Source: Allomesorhizobium sp043769475 (GTDB lineage: Bacteria; Pseudomonadota; Alphaproteobacteria; Rhizobiales; Rhizobiaceae). Taken from it: DNA of 64,000 nucleotides. The notes beneath the pieces were generated by a model that made no database searches, was not told the origin of the DNA, and was given only the letters and a program-made list of their open reading frames with translations. The stretch is from NCBI RefSeq assembly GCF_043769475.1, contig NZ_CP171729.1, positions 2,666,001 to 2,730,000 of the forward strand, read 5' to 3'. Both the position numbers and the translations under genes were made by a program. Each line of letters starts with the position of its first letter. Position 1 is the first letter of the stretch. Shown piece after piece: positions 32,149 through 41,025 of this stretch.

Positions 32149-32457
32149 TCATACCGGGGCACTGCGCCTTCGCCGCCTCCGCGCCGCCTTGATTTCCGCG
32201 ATGCGGCTCGCATCTTCCGGCTGGAGATGCCGCCCACGCTCCAGTATCTCCAGCGTGTATTCCTCGTAGGTGAGCCCGATCCGCTCGGCGCGTTCGAGCC
32301 GCATCAGCATCACCTGCTGGCTTGGTGCTTTCCAGGCCTTCTTGTGAGCCGCCTCCCAGCACAGGAAGACGAACGCATCGCCCTTGCCCCAGCGCGGGCC
32401 GGTGTAATCGTCGAGCGGCGGCCCTCCATTGTGATTGCGCCGAAGACGCCGAGTCAT
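32149..32457 (-). CDS. conserved hypothetical protein, 102 aa
   Basis: A small basic protein: NHNGGPPLDDYTGPRWGKGD near the start, then FLCWEAAHKKAWKAPSQQVM and LTYEEYTLEILERGRHLQ. I recognise the pattern from Rhizobiales genomes but know no function. The start at 32457 overlaps the stop of the XRE-cupin gene (ATGA), so the two are coupled, and it may be expressed under that regulator's control. Confidence 0.65.
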   Translation of the reverse strand: MTRRLRRNHNGGPPLDDYTGPRWGKGDAFVFLCWEAAHKKAWKAPSQQVMLMRLERAERIGLTYEEYTLEILERGRHLQPEDASRIAEIKAARRRRRRSAPV

Positions 32458-33026
32458 TGGTTGCCCCGCATCAGCGCGACGAGATAGATCGCGGCAGCAG
32501 GTCCCGGCGCATGAAAAGTGCAGTTGGCGGGTGGGCCGAGCGCCAGGCAGTCGCCCGCCTCCATGACATGGACGATGTCGCCTTCGGCAAATTCCAGGCG
32601 GCCTTCCATCAACCAGATCTGCTGGCGGATGAAGGCGTAGGACGCCGCAGGCAGGCTGACCTTTGCGCCGGCGGGCAGTTCGATTCTGATCAGTTCGAGC
32701 GGCATGTCGGATGCCGGCGAGAGGTGACGGCGGACATAGCCTGTCTCGGGATCCCGCCAAACCGGCTGGTCCTTCGCGCGAAGCAGGCCGCCGCCGCGCA
32801 GTTCGGCCTGGGCAATGAGTGACGACAAGGTCATTCCGAACGCCGAAGCGATGCGCACCAGAAGGGCCGCGGTTGGGCTGGTCCCCTTGCGCTCGATGGC
32901 GCTCAGCATGGCCTTCGAGACCCCGGAGCGCTTAGAGAGATCGGCAAGCGACCACCCTCGTTGCGTCCGCTCCGCGCGTATCCGGTTGGCAATGCCGTCA
33001 CCAATGTCGTCTGATATACCGTCCAT
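32454..33026 (-). CDS. XRE-family regulator with C-terminal cupin domain
   Basis: A protein of about 190 residues. The N-terminal helix-turn-helix is GWSLADLSKRSGVSKAMLSAIE (shown by its core SLADLSKRSGVSKAMLS). The C-terminal half is a small cupin (SFAIRQQIWLMEGRLEF-like segment, then AGDCLALGPPANCTFHAPG). This fusion usually senses a small ligand in the cupin and represses neighbouring genes. The start is uncertain: ATG at 33026 or 33047; neither has a strong ribosome binding site. It is divergent from the HerA-like gene by about 160 bp. Confidence 0.85.
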   Translation of the reverse strand: MDGISDDIGDGIANRIRAERTQRGWSLADLSKRSGVSKAMLSAIERKGTSPTAALLVRIASAFGMTLSSLIAQAELRGGGLLRAKDQPVWRDPETGYVRRHLSPASDMPLELIRIELPAGAKVSLPAASYAFIRQQIWLMEGRLEFAEGDIVHVMEAGDCLALGPPANCTFHAPGPAAAIYLVALMRGNQ

Positions 33027-33186
33027 TTGGGCAATATAGAGGAACATCCGTTTGCGTAAAGTCGCGTTCGATCGAATTGCGGCGGCTCCCTTAACCGCGC
33101 CTATACCATCCCGCATCACGCGACCTTAACCCGACGCGCGTACGGTTCGACGGCAGAGGGATTGTCGGGGGCGAGGGTCCATCCAG

Positions 33187-35016
33187 ATGTTTGCAGAGCG
33201 GGAAAAATCCGCCGGTGAAGCCACGTCGCAGGAGCGCCGCGACGCAGCGCAGAACGATGCTCGAATTCTAGGTCACGTCGTGCAGTGCGATGGCGCGCGC
33301 GCGACGATCAGCGCGTTCGCCGATACGGGCGACGGCGCCGTCACCGGGCTCTGGACCGTCGGCAAGATGATCTCCATCAATCTTGGGTCGTCCCGTACGG
33401 TTGGCCTCGTCTACGGCATTGGCAAGGCCGATGGCACTTGGCACAGCCAGGAGCAGAACGCCATCGAGGTCAGCGTGGAGCTGATCGGCGAGGTCCGCGA
33501 CAGCGTCGCGCCGGCAAAGCCCGTCTTCGACCGCGGCATCACCGCCTATCCTCATATCGGTGCGGTCGCGCACCGCATCCGCAACCGGGATCTCCAGGCG
33601 GTCTACGATCTGGCGGGGCGCCATTCGGTAACGATCGGAACCTTGTCTCAGGACGAGACGATCGACGCCTGCATCGCGATCGACGACACGCTTGCCCGCC
33701 ATTTCGCCGTAGTTGGCACCACCGGCGTCGGCAAATCGACCGCGGTCTCGCTGCTGTTGCGCAAGTCGATCGAGGCGAGGCCTGATCTCAGGGTGCTGAT
33801 CCTCGATCCGCACAACGAATTCGCCGCCGCCCTGCCCGACAACAGCGTCAAGGTCGACACCTCGACGCTCGACCTTCCCTTCTGGCTTTTCCGCCTCGAA
33901 GAATTCGCCGAGGTGCTGTTCCGGGGCCGAGAGATCGTGCCCGAGGAACTGGACGTGCTGCGCGACCTGATCCCCGCCGCCAAGAACCTCTACCGCAACC
34001 CGGGCGCCGGAACCTTCATCCGCCGCGGCGGCGATTCGCTGACGGCCGACACGCCGGTGCCCTACAGGATCGCCGACCTCATCAAGCAGATCGACGAGCG
34101 CATGGGATTGCTCGAGAGCAAGGACTACCGTCCGACCTACCGCTCGCTGAAGACGCGCATCGAATCGGCCATCAACGATCCGCGCTACCGCTTCATGTTC
34201 GCCTCGCGGCTGATCGAGGACACGCTTCACCAGACCATCGGCAACATCTTTCGCATTCCCCATGGCGGCCGGCCCATCACCTGCTTCGAAATGGCAGGCA
34301 TGCCGTCCGAAGTGGTCAACTCGGTCTGCTCGGTGCTGGCGCGGCTGGCCTTCGACCTTGCGCTGTGGAGCGAAGGCAAGCTCAAGCTTCTGGTGCTGTG
34401 CGAGGAGGCGCATCGCTACATGCCTTCCGACCCGCGCCTCGGCTTCGCACCGACCCGGCACGCGCTGTCGCGCATCGCCAAGGAAGGCCGCAAATATGGC
34501 TGCTATCTCGGCGTCGTCACCCAGCGGCCGGGCGAACTCGATCCGACCATCCTGTCGCAATGCTCCACTGTGTTCGCAATGCGCCTCGCCAACGAGCAGG
34601 ACCAGGCGATCATCCGTTCGGCAATTGCGGACTCCTCCGCCTCGACCCTCTCGTTCCTGTCATCGATGGGCCAGCGGGAAGCGATCGCGTTCGGCGAGGG
34701 CGTGGCGACGACCATGCGGCTGAAATTCGAGCGGCTCCCAGCCAACCTCATTCCCGGCAAGCGCCAGGATCTGGGTGTAGCTGCCGGCGATGGCGGAGAT
34801 GTCGACCTGGTCATGATCGTCGAACGTCTCAGGAACGTGCCCAAGCCACAGCAGAATCTCGGATTCGCCGAACCGGTGGATGCGCAACGCCAGGCCGGCG
34901 ATTCAGGCTACCGCAAGCCCCCTGCCGAGACTGCCGCGCCACCTTCCGACGAGGATCTCGATGTCAGCTTCGGCCTAAAGCCGAGCACATTCGGGCTGCG
35001 CCCCAAGACTGGCTGA
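33187..35016 (+). CDS. HerA-like / DUF87 hexameric ATPase
   Basis: A 609-residue FtsK/HerA-superfamily ATPase. An N-terminal HAS-barrel-like beta domain (about residues 25-110) precedes Walker A VVGTTGVGKSTAVSLLLRKS (about residues 176-195), Walker B KLLVLCEEAHRYMP near residue 405 and a sensor-like VTQRPGELDPTILSQCST. Such ATPases pump double-stranded DNA, often with the nuclease NurA; no NurA or other nuclease gene is adjacent, so a partner must lie elsewhere or be dispensable. The C-terminal 60 residues are polar and probably disordered. The gene stands alone, with a GGDEF gene convergent downstream. Confidence 0.87.
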   Translation: MFAEREKSAGEATSQERRDAAQNDARILGHVVQCDGARATISAFADTGDGAVTGLWTVGKMISINLGSSRTVGLVYGIGKADGTWHSQEQNAIEVSVELIGEVRDSVAPAKPVFDRGITAYPHIGAVAHRIRNRDLQAVYDLAGRHSVTIGTLSQDETIDACIAIDDTLARHFAVVGTTGVGKSTAVSLLLRKSIEARPDLRVLILDPHNEFAAALPDNSVKVDTSTLDLPFWLFRLEEFAEVLFRGREIVPEELDVLRDLIPAAKNLYRNPGAGTFIRRGGDSLTADTPVPYRIADLIKQIDERMGLLESKDYRPTYRSLKTRIESAINDPRYRFMFASRLIEDTLHQTIGNIFRIPHGGRPITCFEMAGMPSEVVNSVCSVLARLAFDLALWSEGKLKLLVLCEEAHRYMPSDPRLGFAPTRHALSRIAKEGRKYGCYLGVVTQRPGELDPTILSQCSTVFAMRLANEQDQAIIRSAIADSSASTLSFLSSMGQREAIAFGEGVATTMRLKFERLPANLIPGKRQDLGVAAGDGGDVDLVMIVERLRNVPKPQQNLGFAEPVDAQRQAGDSGYRKPPAETAAPPSDEDLDVSFGLKPSTFGLRPKTG

Positions 35017-35220
35017 GGTGAAGCCATTCGGAGCGGAAAAGACCAATAGGTTCAGTAGCTTGCCTTCAGGTATTGCTGTCTGAACAGACCCTGATGCCCT
35101 CTCCGTCGCGGCATGAAGTCAGAGCCTGTCCCGACATGTCAGGCATGTACAGAGACGCAGCAGAACAACGGAGAAATGCGGCCAACCTTCAAGGCTGCGG
35201 CTGCCGGCGAAATCCAGCTC

Positions 35221-36012
35221 TCAGGCGCTGACGCGGTTCCGGCCTTGCCGCTTCGCCTGGTAGAGCTGCTTGTCGGCGCGCCGGAAGAATTCCTCGGCGC
35301 TTTCCTTGCGGTCCCACACAGCCAGGCCCACGCTGGCGGTGATCTTGAGCCGCACATTGCCGGATAGGATCGGCATGACGGCGATGCCCTTGCGGATGCG
35401 CTCGGCCAGCCTGACGAGCATGTCGTGGTCCATGTTGGGCGCCACGACGGCGAATTCCTCGCCGCCCAGCCGCGCCACCACGTCATGGTAGCGCGTCATA
35501 TCCTTCAGGCAGCCGGCAACCGCCCGCAGCACCTCGTCGCCGACATCATGGCCATGCGTGTCGTTGACCTGCTTGAAATGGTCGAGATCGAAGATCATCA
35601 GCCCGACCGGCTTGTCGATACGGCGGAACTCGTCGAGATATTCCTTCAGTGCATCGTCGAAATAGCGCCGGTTCTGCATCCCGGTCAGCCCGTCGGTAAG
35701 GGCCGCATGTTCCAGCGTCTCCGAACGCGCGCTCAGCGAAACCGTCATGGCGCGGAGCTTGCCCTCTTCCTTGACCTGGGTGCGGATCAACGGGAAGATG
35801 AAGAAGATGCCGAAAAACAGCGCGGTGGCCAGGAGCACACCGGTGGCGAACAGCAATTTCGATAGATAGGCGACGCTTTCTCTGCCTTCCGGCTGGTATA
35901 TCGCCTCGGCGCCGTCACGAAGAACGTCGTAAGCGTGCAGAATCACGAGTCCGGCCGCGAGAATGACGGCGATGAACACGAAAAACGCCGATTCGGACTT
36001 GTGGAACCGCAT
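35221..36012 (-). CDS. membrane diguanylate cyclase (GGDEF domain)
   Basis: A 263-residue protein. Two transmembrane helices (FFVFIAVILAAGLVILHAY near residue 10 and LLFATGVLLATALFFGIFFI near residue 53) flank a short periplasmic loop. The GGDEF domain starts at LTDGLTGMQNRRYFDDAL and carries the active-site RLGGEEF near residue 183. An inhibitory I-site RYHD lies five residues before it, so product inhibition is likely. It makes c-di-GMP. It stands alone; the PilZ protein at 13 kb is a possible but unproven receptor. The 200 bases between it and the HerA-like gene hold nothing I recognise. Confidence 0.95.
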   Translation of the reverse strand: MRFHKSESAFFVFIAVILAAGLVILHAYDVLRDGAEAIYQPEGRESVAYLSKLLFATGVLLATALFFGIFFIFPLIRTQVKEEGKLRAMTVSLSARSETLEHAALTDGLTGMQNRRYFDDALKEYLDEFRRIDKPVGLMIFDLDHFKQVNDTHGHDVGDEVLRAVAGCLKDMTRYHDVVARLGGEEFAVVAPNMDHDMLVRLAERIRKGIAVMPILSGNVRLKITASVGLAVWDRKESAEEFFRRADKQLYQAKRQGRNRVSA

Positions 36013-36158
36013 TTGCTCCCCGTTAGGCGGCCTTGACTTTCCGTTATGGCATGGGCCGCCTTACGGACGGTTAACAGAAACAACTTCAGCGCGAAACTAA
36101 CGTTAACGTCAAGTTGCGGCGTAGCTAATAAATGGTGTGTGCATAATCCGTTTTCGTC

Positions 36159-37073
36159 TCAGCGGCCGGCCATCCGCCGCCACTCGGGACCCAATTGATT
36201 GCGGAACCAGGTCGCCTGCCGCTTGGCATACTGCCGGGTCGCAATCTTGGCGCGTGCGATCGCCTCGGGAAAAGTCATTTCGCCGGCGTCCGCCGCGGCG
36301 AGTTCGCGAACGCCGATCGCCTTCATGGCCGGCAGCGACGGATCGAGATTCAGCGCCATAAGCGCGCGTACTTCCTCCAGCGCGCCGGCCTCCAGCATTC
36401 GGTCGAAGCGGCTGTCGATCCGCGCGACCAGCGCCGCCCGCTCCGGCTCGATCACCAGGAATTCGGCGCTGTCGCGGTCGATCAGCGGCTTTCCCTTTTC
36501 AGCCTGCCATTGAAGAATCGAACGGCCGGAGGCTTCGAGCACTTCCAGCGCACGCGCAATGCGCTGCCCGTCGCTCGGCCGCAGAAGTTGCGCTGCCTCC
36601 GGGTCTTCGCGCCAGAGAATCCGGTGCAGCCGCTCCGGCCCGTCCTCGTTGAGATGATAGCGCCAGCGGTCGCGCACGGATTTCGGAATGTCCGGCATCT
36701 CCGAAATTCCTTCCACCAGCGCTCGGAAATAGAGCCCGGTCCCGCCGACGAACACAGGGATCCTGTCTCTGAAAGCATCCTCGGCCATCAACCGCATCAC
36801 GTCGCGCAGCCAGGCGCCGGTCGAATAGGCCGTTCCCGGATGGATGTGGCCGTAGAGATGGTGCGGCGCCCGCGCCATATCCTCCGCAGTCGGCCGCGCC
36901 GTCAGCACGTTGAGTATCGAATATCCCTGCATGGAATCGGTGTTGACGATCGCGCCGCCCCGGCGCTCGGCTATATCCAGCGCCAGAGCCGACTTGCCGC
37001 TGGCCGTCGGCCCGGCTATCAGGACGGCATTCTTCAGTCGGCCCTCGCCGCTGCCGTCACCGGATTTTTCCAT
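36159..37073 (-). CDS. miaA: tRNA dimethylallyltransferase
   Basis: A 304-residue enzyme that adds a dimethylallyl group to A37 of tRNAs reading UNN codons. The P-loop is LIAGPTASGKSALALDIAER (about residues 18-37), followed by the conserved NTDSMQGYSILNVLTARP, FVGGTGLYFRALVEG and KIATRQYAKRQATWFRNQLG. The start at 37073 overlaps the divergent serB start in the sequence CATG. A longer in-frame reading to 37895 lies opposite serB and is a shadow. Confidence 0.95.
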   Translation of the reverse strand: MEKSGDGSGEGRLKNAVLIAGPTASGKSALALDIAERRGGAIVNTDSMQGYSILNVLTARPTAEDMARAPHHLYGHIHPGTAYSTGAWLRDVMRLMAEDAFRDRIPVFVGGTGLYFRALVEGISEMPDIPKSVRDRWRYHLNEDGPERLHRILWREDPEAAQLLRPSDGQRIARALEVLEASGRSILQWQAEKGKPLIDRDSAEFLVIEPERAALVARIDSRFDRMLEAGALEEVRALMALNLDPSLPAMKAIGVRELAAADAGEMTFPEAIARAKIATRQYAKRQATWFRNQLGPEWRRMAGR

Positions 37074-37962
37074 GCCGCTCGTCGCCACGCTCATATCCCA
37101 TCCGGCCAGGCGCTCTATCTCGCAGCCACTGGCGACGCTGGCTTCGCAAGCTGTGGCTGCGACCGCGGCCGACTGGCTGGCCGACGATGTCGCCTGCGAC
37201 CTTGCTCTACCCGCCGGCCTCGGCGCCGCGGAAGCCCTCGCCACCCTGCGCGACGCGGTCTCGCCGGAGCCGGTCGATGTCGTTGTGCAGCAGCGCGAGG
37301 GACGCGCCAAGAAAATTCTGATCGCCGACATGGATTCAACCATGATCGACCAGGAATGCATCGACGAACTTGCCGACGAGGTCGGCATCAAGGAGCATGT
37401 CGCAGCCATAACCGCCCGTTCGATGAACGGCGAGATTGCCTTTGAGCCGGCTCTGCGCGAACGCGTCGCGCTGTTGAAGGGGCTGGACGCGGCAGTGATC
37501 GACCGCATCATATCGGGCCGGCTGACGCTGGCATCGGGCGGACGCGAATTGGTGGCGACGATGCGGGCGAAGGGCGCCTGGACTGCGCTCGTTTCGGGCG
37601 GCTTCGATGTCTTCACGTCGCGCATCGGCGACATGCTCGGCTTCCATGAGAACCGCGCCAACCGCCTCATCGTGGAAGCCGGCGGGCTGCTTGCCGGAAC
37701 CGTCGTCGAGCCCATTCTGGGCCGCGCAGCCAAGGCCCAGGCCCTGCTGGAGATCTCCGCCCGGCTGGGTCTGACGCCAGCCGACGCCATCGCTGTCGGC
37801 GACGGCGCCAACGACCTTGATATGATTAGGCTCGCCGGCACGGGTGTCGCCTTGCATGCTAAACCTGCAGTTGCAGCCGAAGCCGATTGCCGCATCGATC
37901 ACGGCGATTTGACCGCGCTGCTCTACATTCAGGGATACCGGCGGGAGAATTTTACCGCATGA
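37072..37962 (+). CDS. serB: phosphoserine phosphatase
   Basis: A 296-residue HAD-family enzyme, the last step of serine synthesis. An N-terminal small domain of about 80 residues (LVATLISHPARRSISQPLA) precedes the catalytic core: ADMDSTMIDQECIDELADEV with the nucleophile Asp (DxDST), a conserved Ser/Gly loop TALVSGGFDVFTSRI and the acid motif VGDGANDLDMIRLAGTG. The start at 37072 is shared base-for-base with the divergent miaA start. The stop overlaps the start of the GNAT gene (ATGA). Confidence 0.95.
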   Translation: MPLVATLISHPARRSISQPLATLASQAVAATAADWLADDVACDLALPAGLGAAEALATLRDAVSPEPVDVVVQQREGRAKKILIADMDSTMIDQECIDELADEVGIKEHVAAITARSMNGEIAFEPALRERVALLKGLDAAVIDRIISGRLTLASGGRELVATMRAKGAWTALVSGGFDVFTSRIGDMLGFHENRANRLIVEAGGLLAGTVVEPILGRAAKAQALLEISARLGLTPADAIAVGDGANDLDMIRLAGTGVALHAKPAVAAEADCRIDHGDLTALLYIQGYRRENFTA

Positions 37963-38531
37963 ATCCGATCCGCACCGAACGCCTGATCCTGCGCCAGTGG
38001 CAGGACCGCGACCGCAGCCTCTTTCACCGGATCAACTCCGATGATCGCGTGATGGAGTTTTTCCCGGTCAAGAGAACCCGCGAGCAGTCGGACGAACTGC
38101 TCGACGTATTGCGCGAGGAGATCGACCGCAAGGGCTTCGGCTTTGCGGCCATTGAACTCGCGGCGACCGGAGAGTGCATCGGCTTCGCTGGACTGCACGA
38201 GGACAGCGTCATGTCTTCGTGGCCGGCCGGCACGATCGAGATCGGCTGGCGGCTTGCGCCCGAATACTGGGGCAAGGGCTACGTGACCGAAGCCGCTGAA
38301 GCCTGGCTCGCCTTCGGCTTCGAGACGCTTTCGCTGGACGAGATCGTCTCGTTCGCCGTCTGGAACAATTTTCGCTCGACCGCGGTGATGGAACGTCTCG
38401 GCATGGAGCGCGACACGGCACGCGATTTCGATCACCCTCGCGTGCCCGATACGCAACCGCATCTCAAGCGGCACGTGTTCTACCGATTATCGCGGGAGGA
38501 TTGGCTGACGCGGAAAAATGCGGTCGGCTGA
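37959..38531 (+). CDS. GNAT family N-acetyltransferase (RimJ/RimL type)
   Basis: A 190-residue acetyltransferase: TERLILRQWQDRDRSLFHRI at the start, IEIGWRLAPEYWGKGYVTEA (the acetyl-CoA pyrophosphate loop with GKGYVTEA) near residue 95 and NFRSTAVMERLGMERD near residue 130. This is the pattern of enzymes that acetylate ribosomal-protein N-termini or small molecules. It is translationally coupled to serB through an ATGA overlap; whether it is functionally linked to serine synthesis is unknown. Confidence 0.9.
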   Translation: MNPIRTERLILRQWQDRDRSLFHRINSDDRVMEFFPVKRTREQSDELLDVLREEIDRKGFGFAAIELAATGECIGFAGLHEDSVMSSWPAGTIEIGWRLAPEYWGKGYVTEAAEAWLAFGFETLSLDEIVSFAVWNNFRSTAVMERLGMERDTARDFDHPRVPDTQPHLKRHVFYRLSREDWLTRKNAVG

Positions 38532-38571
38532 CCAACAAGCCGGCCGGGCCGGATTTGCGGATCGCGGCGGT

Positions 38572-38835
38572 TCAAGGCCTCTTTGTCGAAGGAAGTTCGT
38601 CGCCGGGCGCCGGCGGTGCCGATGGCACGCGGTCCAAAAAAGCGGTTAAACCGTCTCCGGTCGCCGAACCTGCCCGGCGCTTCAGAAAATCGGCGGCTGT
38701 TTCCATTACGCCGACCTTTTGGGCGACCGCCGACGCGATCCACTGATTGAGCGAGACGCCGTCCGCCTTCGCAAGCCGTGCTGCGGCATCCTTGATCGAG
38801 GCCGGTAATTTTAGCGGATATGTGGCTTTGCTCAT
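38572..38835 (-). CDS. antitoxin-like ribbon-helix-helix protein
   Basis: An 87-residue protein. Residues 5-45 (YPLKLPASIKDAAARLAKAD then GVSLNQWIASAVAQKV) match the Arc/HicB-type ribbon-helix-helix of toxin-antitoxin regulators; the tail is proline-rich and probably the toxin-binding part. Its start overlaps the toxin stop by ATGA. It should repress the operon through the perfect palindrome at 39271-39286. Confidence 0.8.
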   Translation of the reverse strand: MSKATYPLKLPASIKDAAARLAKADGVSLNQWIASAVAQKVGVMETAADFLKRRAGSATGDGLTAFLDRVPSAPPAPGDELPSTKRP

Positions 38836-39257
38836 TTCCGTAGCCTTTCCAGAAGCTCCTTCGGTCGCAGAATTTGCAGATCGAAGCGACGCGACGCATC
38901 CGAAAAATCTCGGATGTTGTGCGTTACAAGCGCATCGGCGCGACCGTTTATGGCTGCCTCAAGCACCATCTCGTCCTTCGGATCTGCCAATTGAGGTCGC
39001 CAGAGAAAATGCACCTCCACTGCCTCGGCCAACGCTGCAAACTCCGCCAACATCTGCCCGATCTCAGCAATCGAAAAGCCGTGCCTGCTAAGCTGTTCCG
39101 AGCGGATCAGAACAGCTTCATATTCCAGAAACAGCGCTGTCGTTACGAGTGGAACCAAACGCCGCCCGGCGATTAGCCTCAGAACGGCGAAAGAGGCGCC
39201 GCCCCGGCTTCGCAGTCCAGCGACCAACACATTGGTATCCAGCACAACGCGTTGCAT
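38832..39257 (-). CDS. PIN-domain toxin (putative toxin component, PIN family)
   Basis: A 141-residue PIN nuclease. Acidic residues of the RNase site are visible: VVLDTNVLVAGL (first Asp), FLEYEAVLIR (Glu), DPKDEMVLEAAINGRAD (Asp residues) and VTHNIRDF near the end. The toxin gene precedes its antitoxin, unlike the more common VapBC order. AACGCG upstream gives no clear ribosome binding site. It likely cleaves RNA; the target cannot be read from sequence. Confidence 0.87.
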   Translation of the reverse strand: MQRVVLDTNVLVAGLRSRGGASFAVLRLIAGRRLVPLVTTALFLEYEAVLIRSEQLSRHGFSIAEIGQMLAEFAALAEAVEVHFLWRPQLADPKDEMVLEAAINGRADALVTHNIRDFSDASRRFDLQILRPKELLERLRK

Positions 39258-39270
39258 GTGCTGAGTTAGT

Positions 39271-39286
39271 ACATCCTATAGGATGT
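39271..39286. promoter_or_regulatory. perfect 16-bp palindromic operator of the PIN/RHH pair
   Basis: ACATCCTATAGGATGT is perfectly self-complementary and lies 14 bp upstream of the toxin start. A TATAGG -10-like element on the minus strand lies inside it, so a bound antitoxin would block the promoter. Confidence 0.7.
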
Positions 39287-39308
39287 TACAAGTGGGCGAT
39301 GCTCCTGC

Positions 39309-40907
39309 TCAATCCATCCGGATCGTCACGAAACGCAACTCGCCGGTCTTGGAGGCCAGCATCAACAGCGCGTTCTTGCGGCCCTGCTCCTTCAGCGTGG
39401 CGATGCGGTCCATCACGTCCTTCGGCGACGACACTGATTCCTGCGCGATCTCGGTAATGACCTCGCCGGCAAGAATGCCTCGCTCGGCAGCGGCGGAATC
39501 AGGCGTCACTTCGGTGATGACGACACCTGAGACGTCGGCTCCGACGCCAAATTTGGTTCGCGCTTCGTCGTTCAGTTCGCCGATGGTCATGCCGAGCACG
39601 GTCGCCGAGGCGACGGCCTCGCCTTCTTCTTCGGGCTGGCCTTCCGCGCTCTCGGCGAGCTTCTCGCCGTCCTCGAGCCGGCCAAGCGTGACTTTCACAG
39701 TCTGCTCCACGCCCTTGCGCACGACCACCACGTCGACCGCCTTGCCGACCGGGCTTTCGGCCACCACGCGCGGCAGGTCGCGCATTTCGTCGACGTCCTT
39801 GCCGTCGAACTTGATGATCACGTCGCCGGGCAGGATCGTGCCGTTGTCGACCGGTCCGCCCTTGATAACGCCGGCCACCAGCGCGCCCTTGGCGACCTTC
39901 ATGTCGAGGGTTTCCGCGATCTCGTCGGTGACGGGCTGGATGCGCACGCCGAGCCAGCCGCGGCGCGTCTCGCCGAATTCCGCCAACTGGCTGACCACAC
40001 CGATGGCCAGTTCCGACGGGATCGAAAAGCCGATGCCGATCGAGCCGCCCGAGGGTGAAATGATGGCGGTGTTGATGCCGACCACCTCGCCTTGCATGTT
40101 GAACAGCGGTCCACCGGAATTGCCGCGATTGATGGCGGCGTCTGTCTGGATGAAGTCGTCGTACGGTCCGGACTGGATGTCGCGGTTACGGGCCGAAATG
40201 ATGCCCACCGTCACCGTACCGCCGAGTCCGAACGGGTTCCCGACCGCCATGACCCAGTCGCCGATCCGCATCCTGTTGGAATCGCCGAACTTGACCGCCG
40301 TCAGCTTCTTCAGCGTCGGGTCGACCTTGAGCACCGCGATGTCGGTCTTGGTGTCGGTGCCTACGAGTTCAGCCTTGAGCTTCGAGCCGTCGGAGAAGTT
40401 GACTTCGATCTCGTCGGCGTCCGCGATCACATGGTTGTTGGTGATGACAATGCCCTTCTCGGCATCGATGACGAAGCCCGAACCGAGCGACTGCACCCTC
40501 TGCGAGCCGGGGCCTCCGCCATTGCCGCCGCGATCCTTGAAGAACTCGTCGAAGAAATCCTGGAACGGCGAGCCTTCCGGCAGTTCCGGCATCGGCACCG
40601 CGTCGGGGCTTTCCGCGCCCTTGATGTTCTGAGAGGTCGAGATATTCACGACGGCGCCAAGCAGGCCTTCGGCCAGGTCGGCGACCGAGGCCGGTCCCTG
40701 CCCCTGCGGCTGCGCAGGCAATTGCTGCGGCGGCATCTGCGGCGCTGGCGCCGGCTGGGCTGGCGCAGGCTGGGTTGGCGCCTGCATTTGCGTCTGCGCC
40801 AGCGCTGGCGCGACGAAGGATGAAGCCACGGCCGCGCCTGCGAAAGCAGCTACAACGGCTGAGAGCAGGGTTCTTCGCACCGCGGGCAGGATAATCTTGG
40901 TCGCCAT
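39309..40907 (-). CDS. degP: Do-family periplasmic serine protease DegP/HtrA
   Basis: A 532-residue protease-chaperone. The N-terminal export signal (LLSAVVAAFAGAAVASSFVA then PALAQ) is followed by a Pro/Gln linker. Catalytic residues are His in ITNNHVIADADEIEV, Asp in TKTDIAVLKVDP and Ser in RGNSGGPLFNM. Two PDZ domains follow (RGWLGVRIQPVTDEIAETLD and the C-terminal GVVITEVTPDSAAAERGIL). It degrades misfolded envelope proteins. GGAGG precedes the ATG at 40907. It is the last gene of the thyA-folA-hflKC-DUF2065-degP run. Confidence 0.96.
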   Translation of the reverse strand: MATKIILPAVRRTLLSAVVAAFAGAAVASSFVAPALAQTQMQAPTQPAPAQPAPAPQMPPQQLPAQPQGQGPASVADLAEGLLGAVVNISTSQNIKGAESPDAVPMPELPEGSPFQDFFDEFFKDRGGNGGGPGSQRVQSLGSGFVIDAEKGIVITNNHVIADADEIEVNFSDGSKLKAELVGTDTKTDIAVLKVDPTLKKLTAVKFGDSNRMRIGDWVMAVGNPFGLGGTVTVGIISARNRDIQSGPYDDFIQTDAAINRGNSGGPLFNMQGEVVGINTAIISPSGGSIGIGFSIPSELAIGVVSQLAEFGETRRGWLGVRIQPVTDEIAETLDMKVAKGALVAGVIKGGPVDNGTILPGDVIIKFDGKDVDEMRDLPRVVAESPVGKAVDVVVVRKGVEQTVKVTLGRLEDGEKLAESAEGQPEEEGEAVASATVLGMTIGELNDEARTKFGVGADVSGVVITEVTPDSAAAERGILAGEVITEIAQESVSSPKDVMDRIATLKEQGRKNALLMLASKTGELRFVTIRMD

Positions 40908-41025
40908 TGAAAAATGCCTCCGGTGTTTCGAAAATTCCGCGCCGCCCTTGGGCAGGCACACGCCATGTTCTGAAGAAATAAGGCGTGTTTGCGGCCTTGC
41001 CTACGGGCCAGGCCACAAACTTGCG

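Noticed and set aside
36159..37895. 578-residue version of MiaA
   Set aside because: The first 270 residues are antisense to serB and Ser/Ala-rich. The P-loop of MiaA normally lies within the first 20-30 residues.
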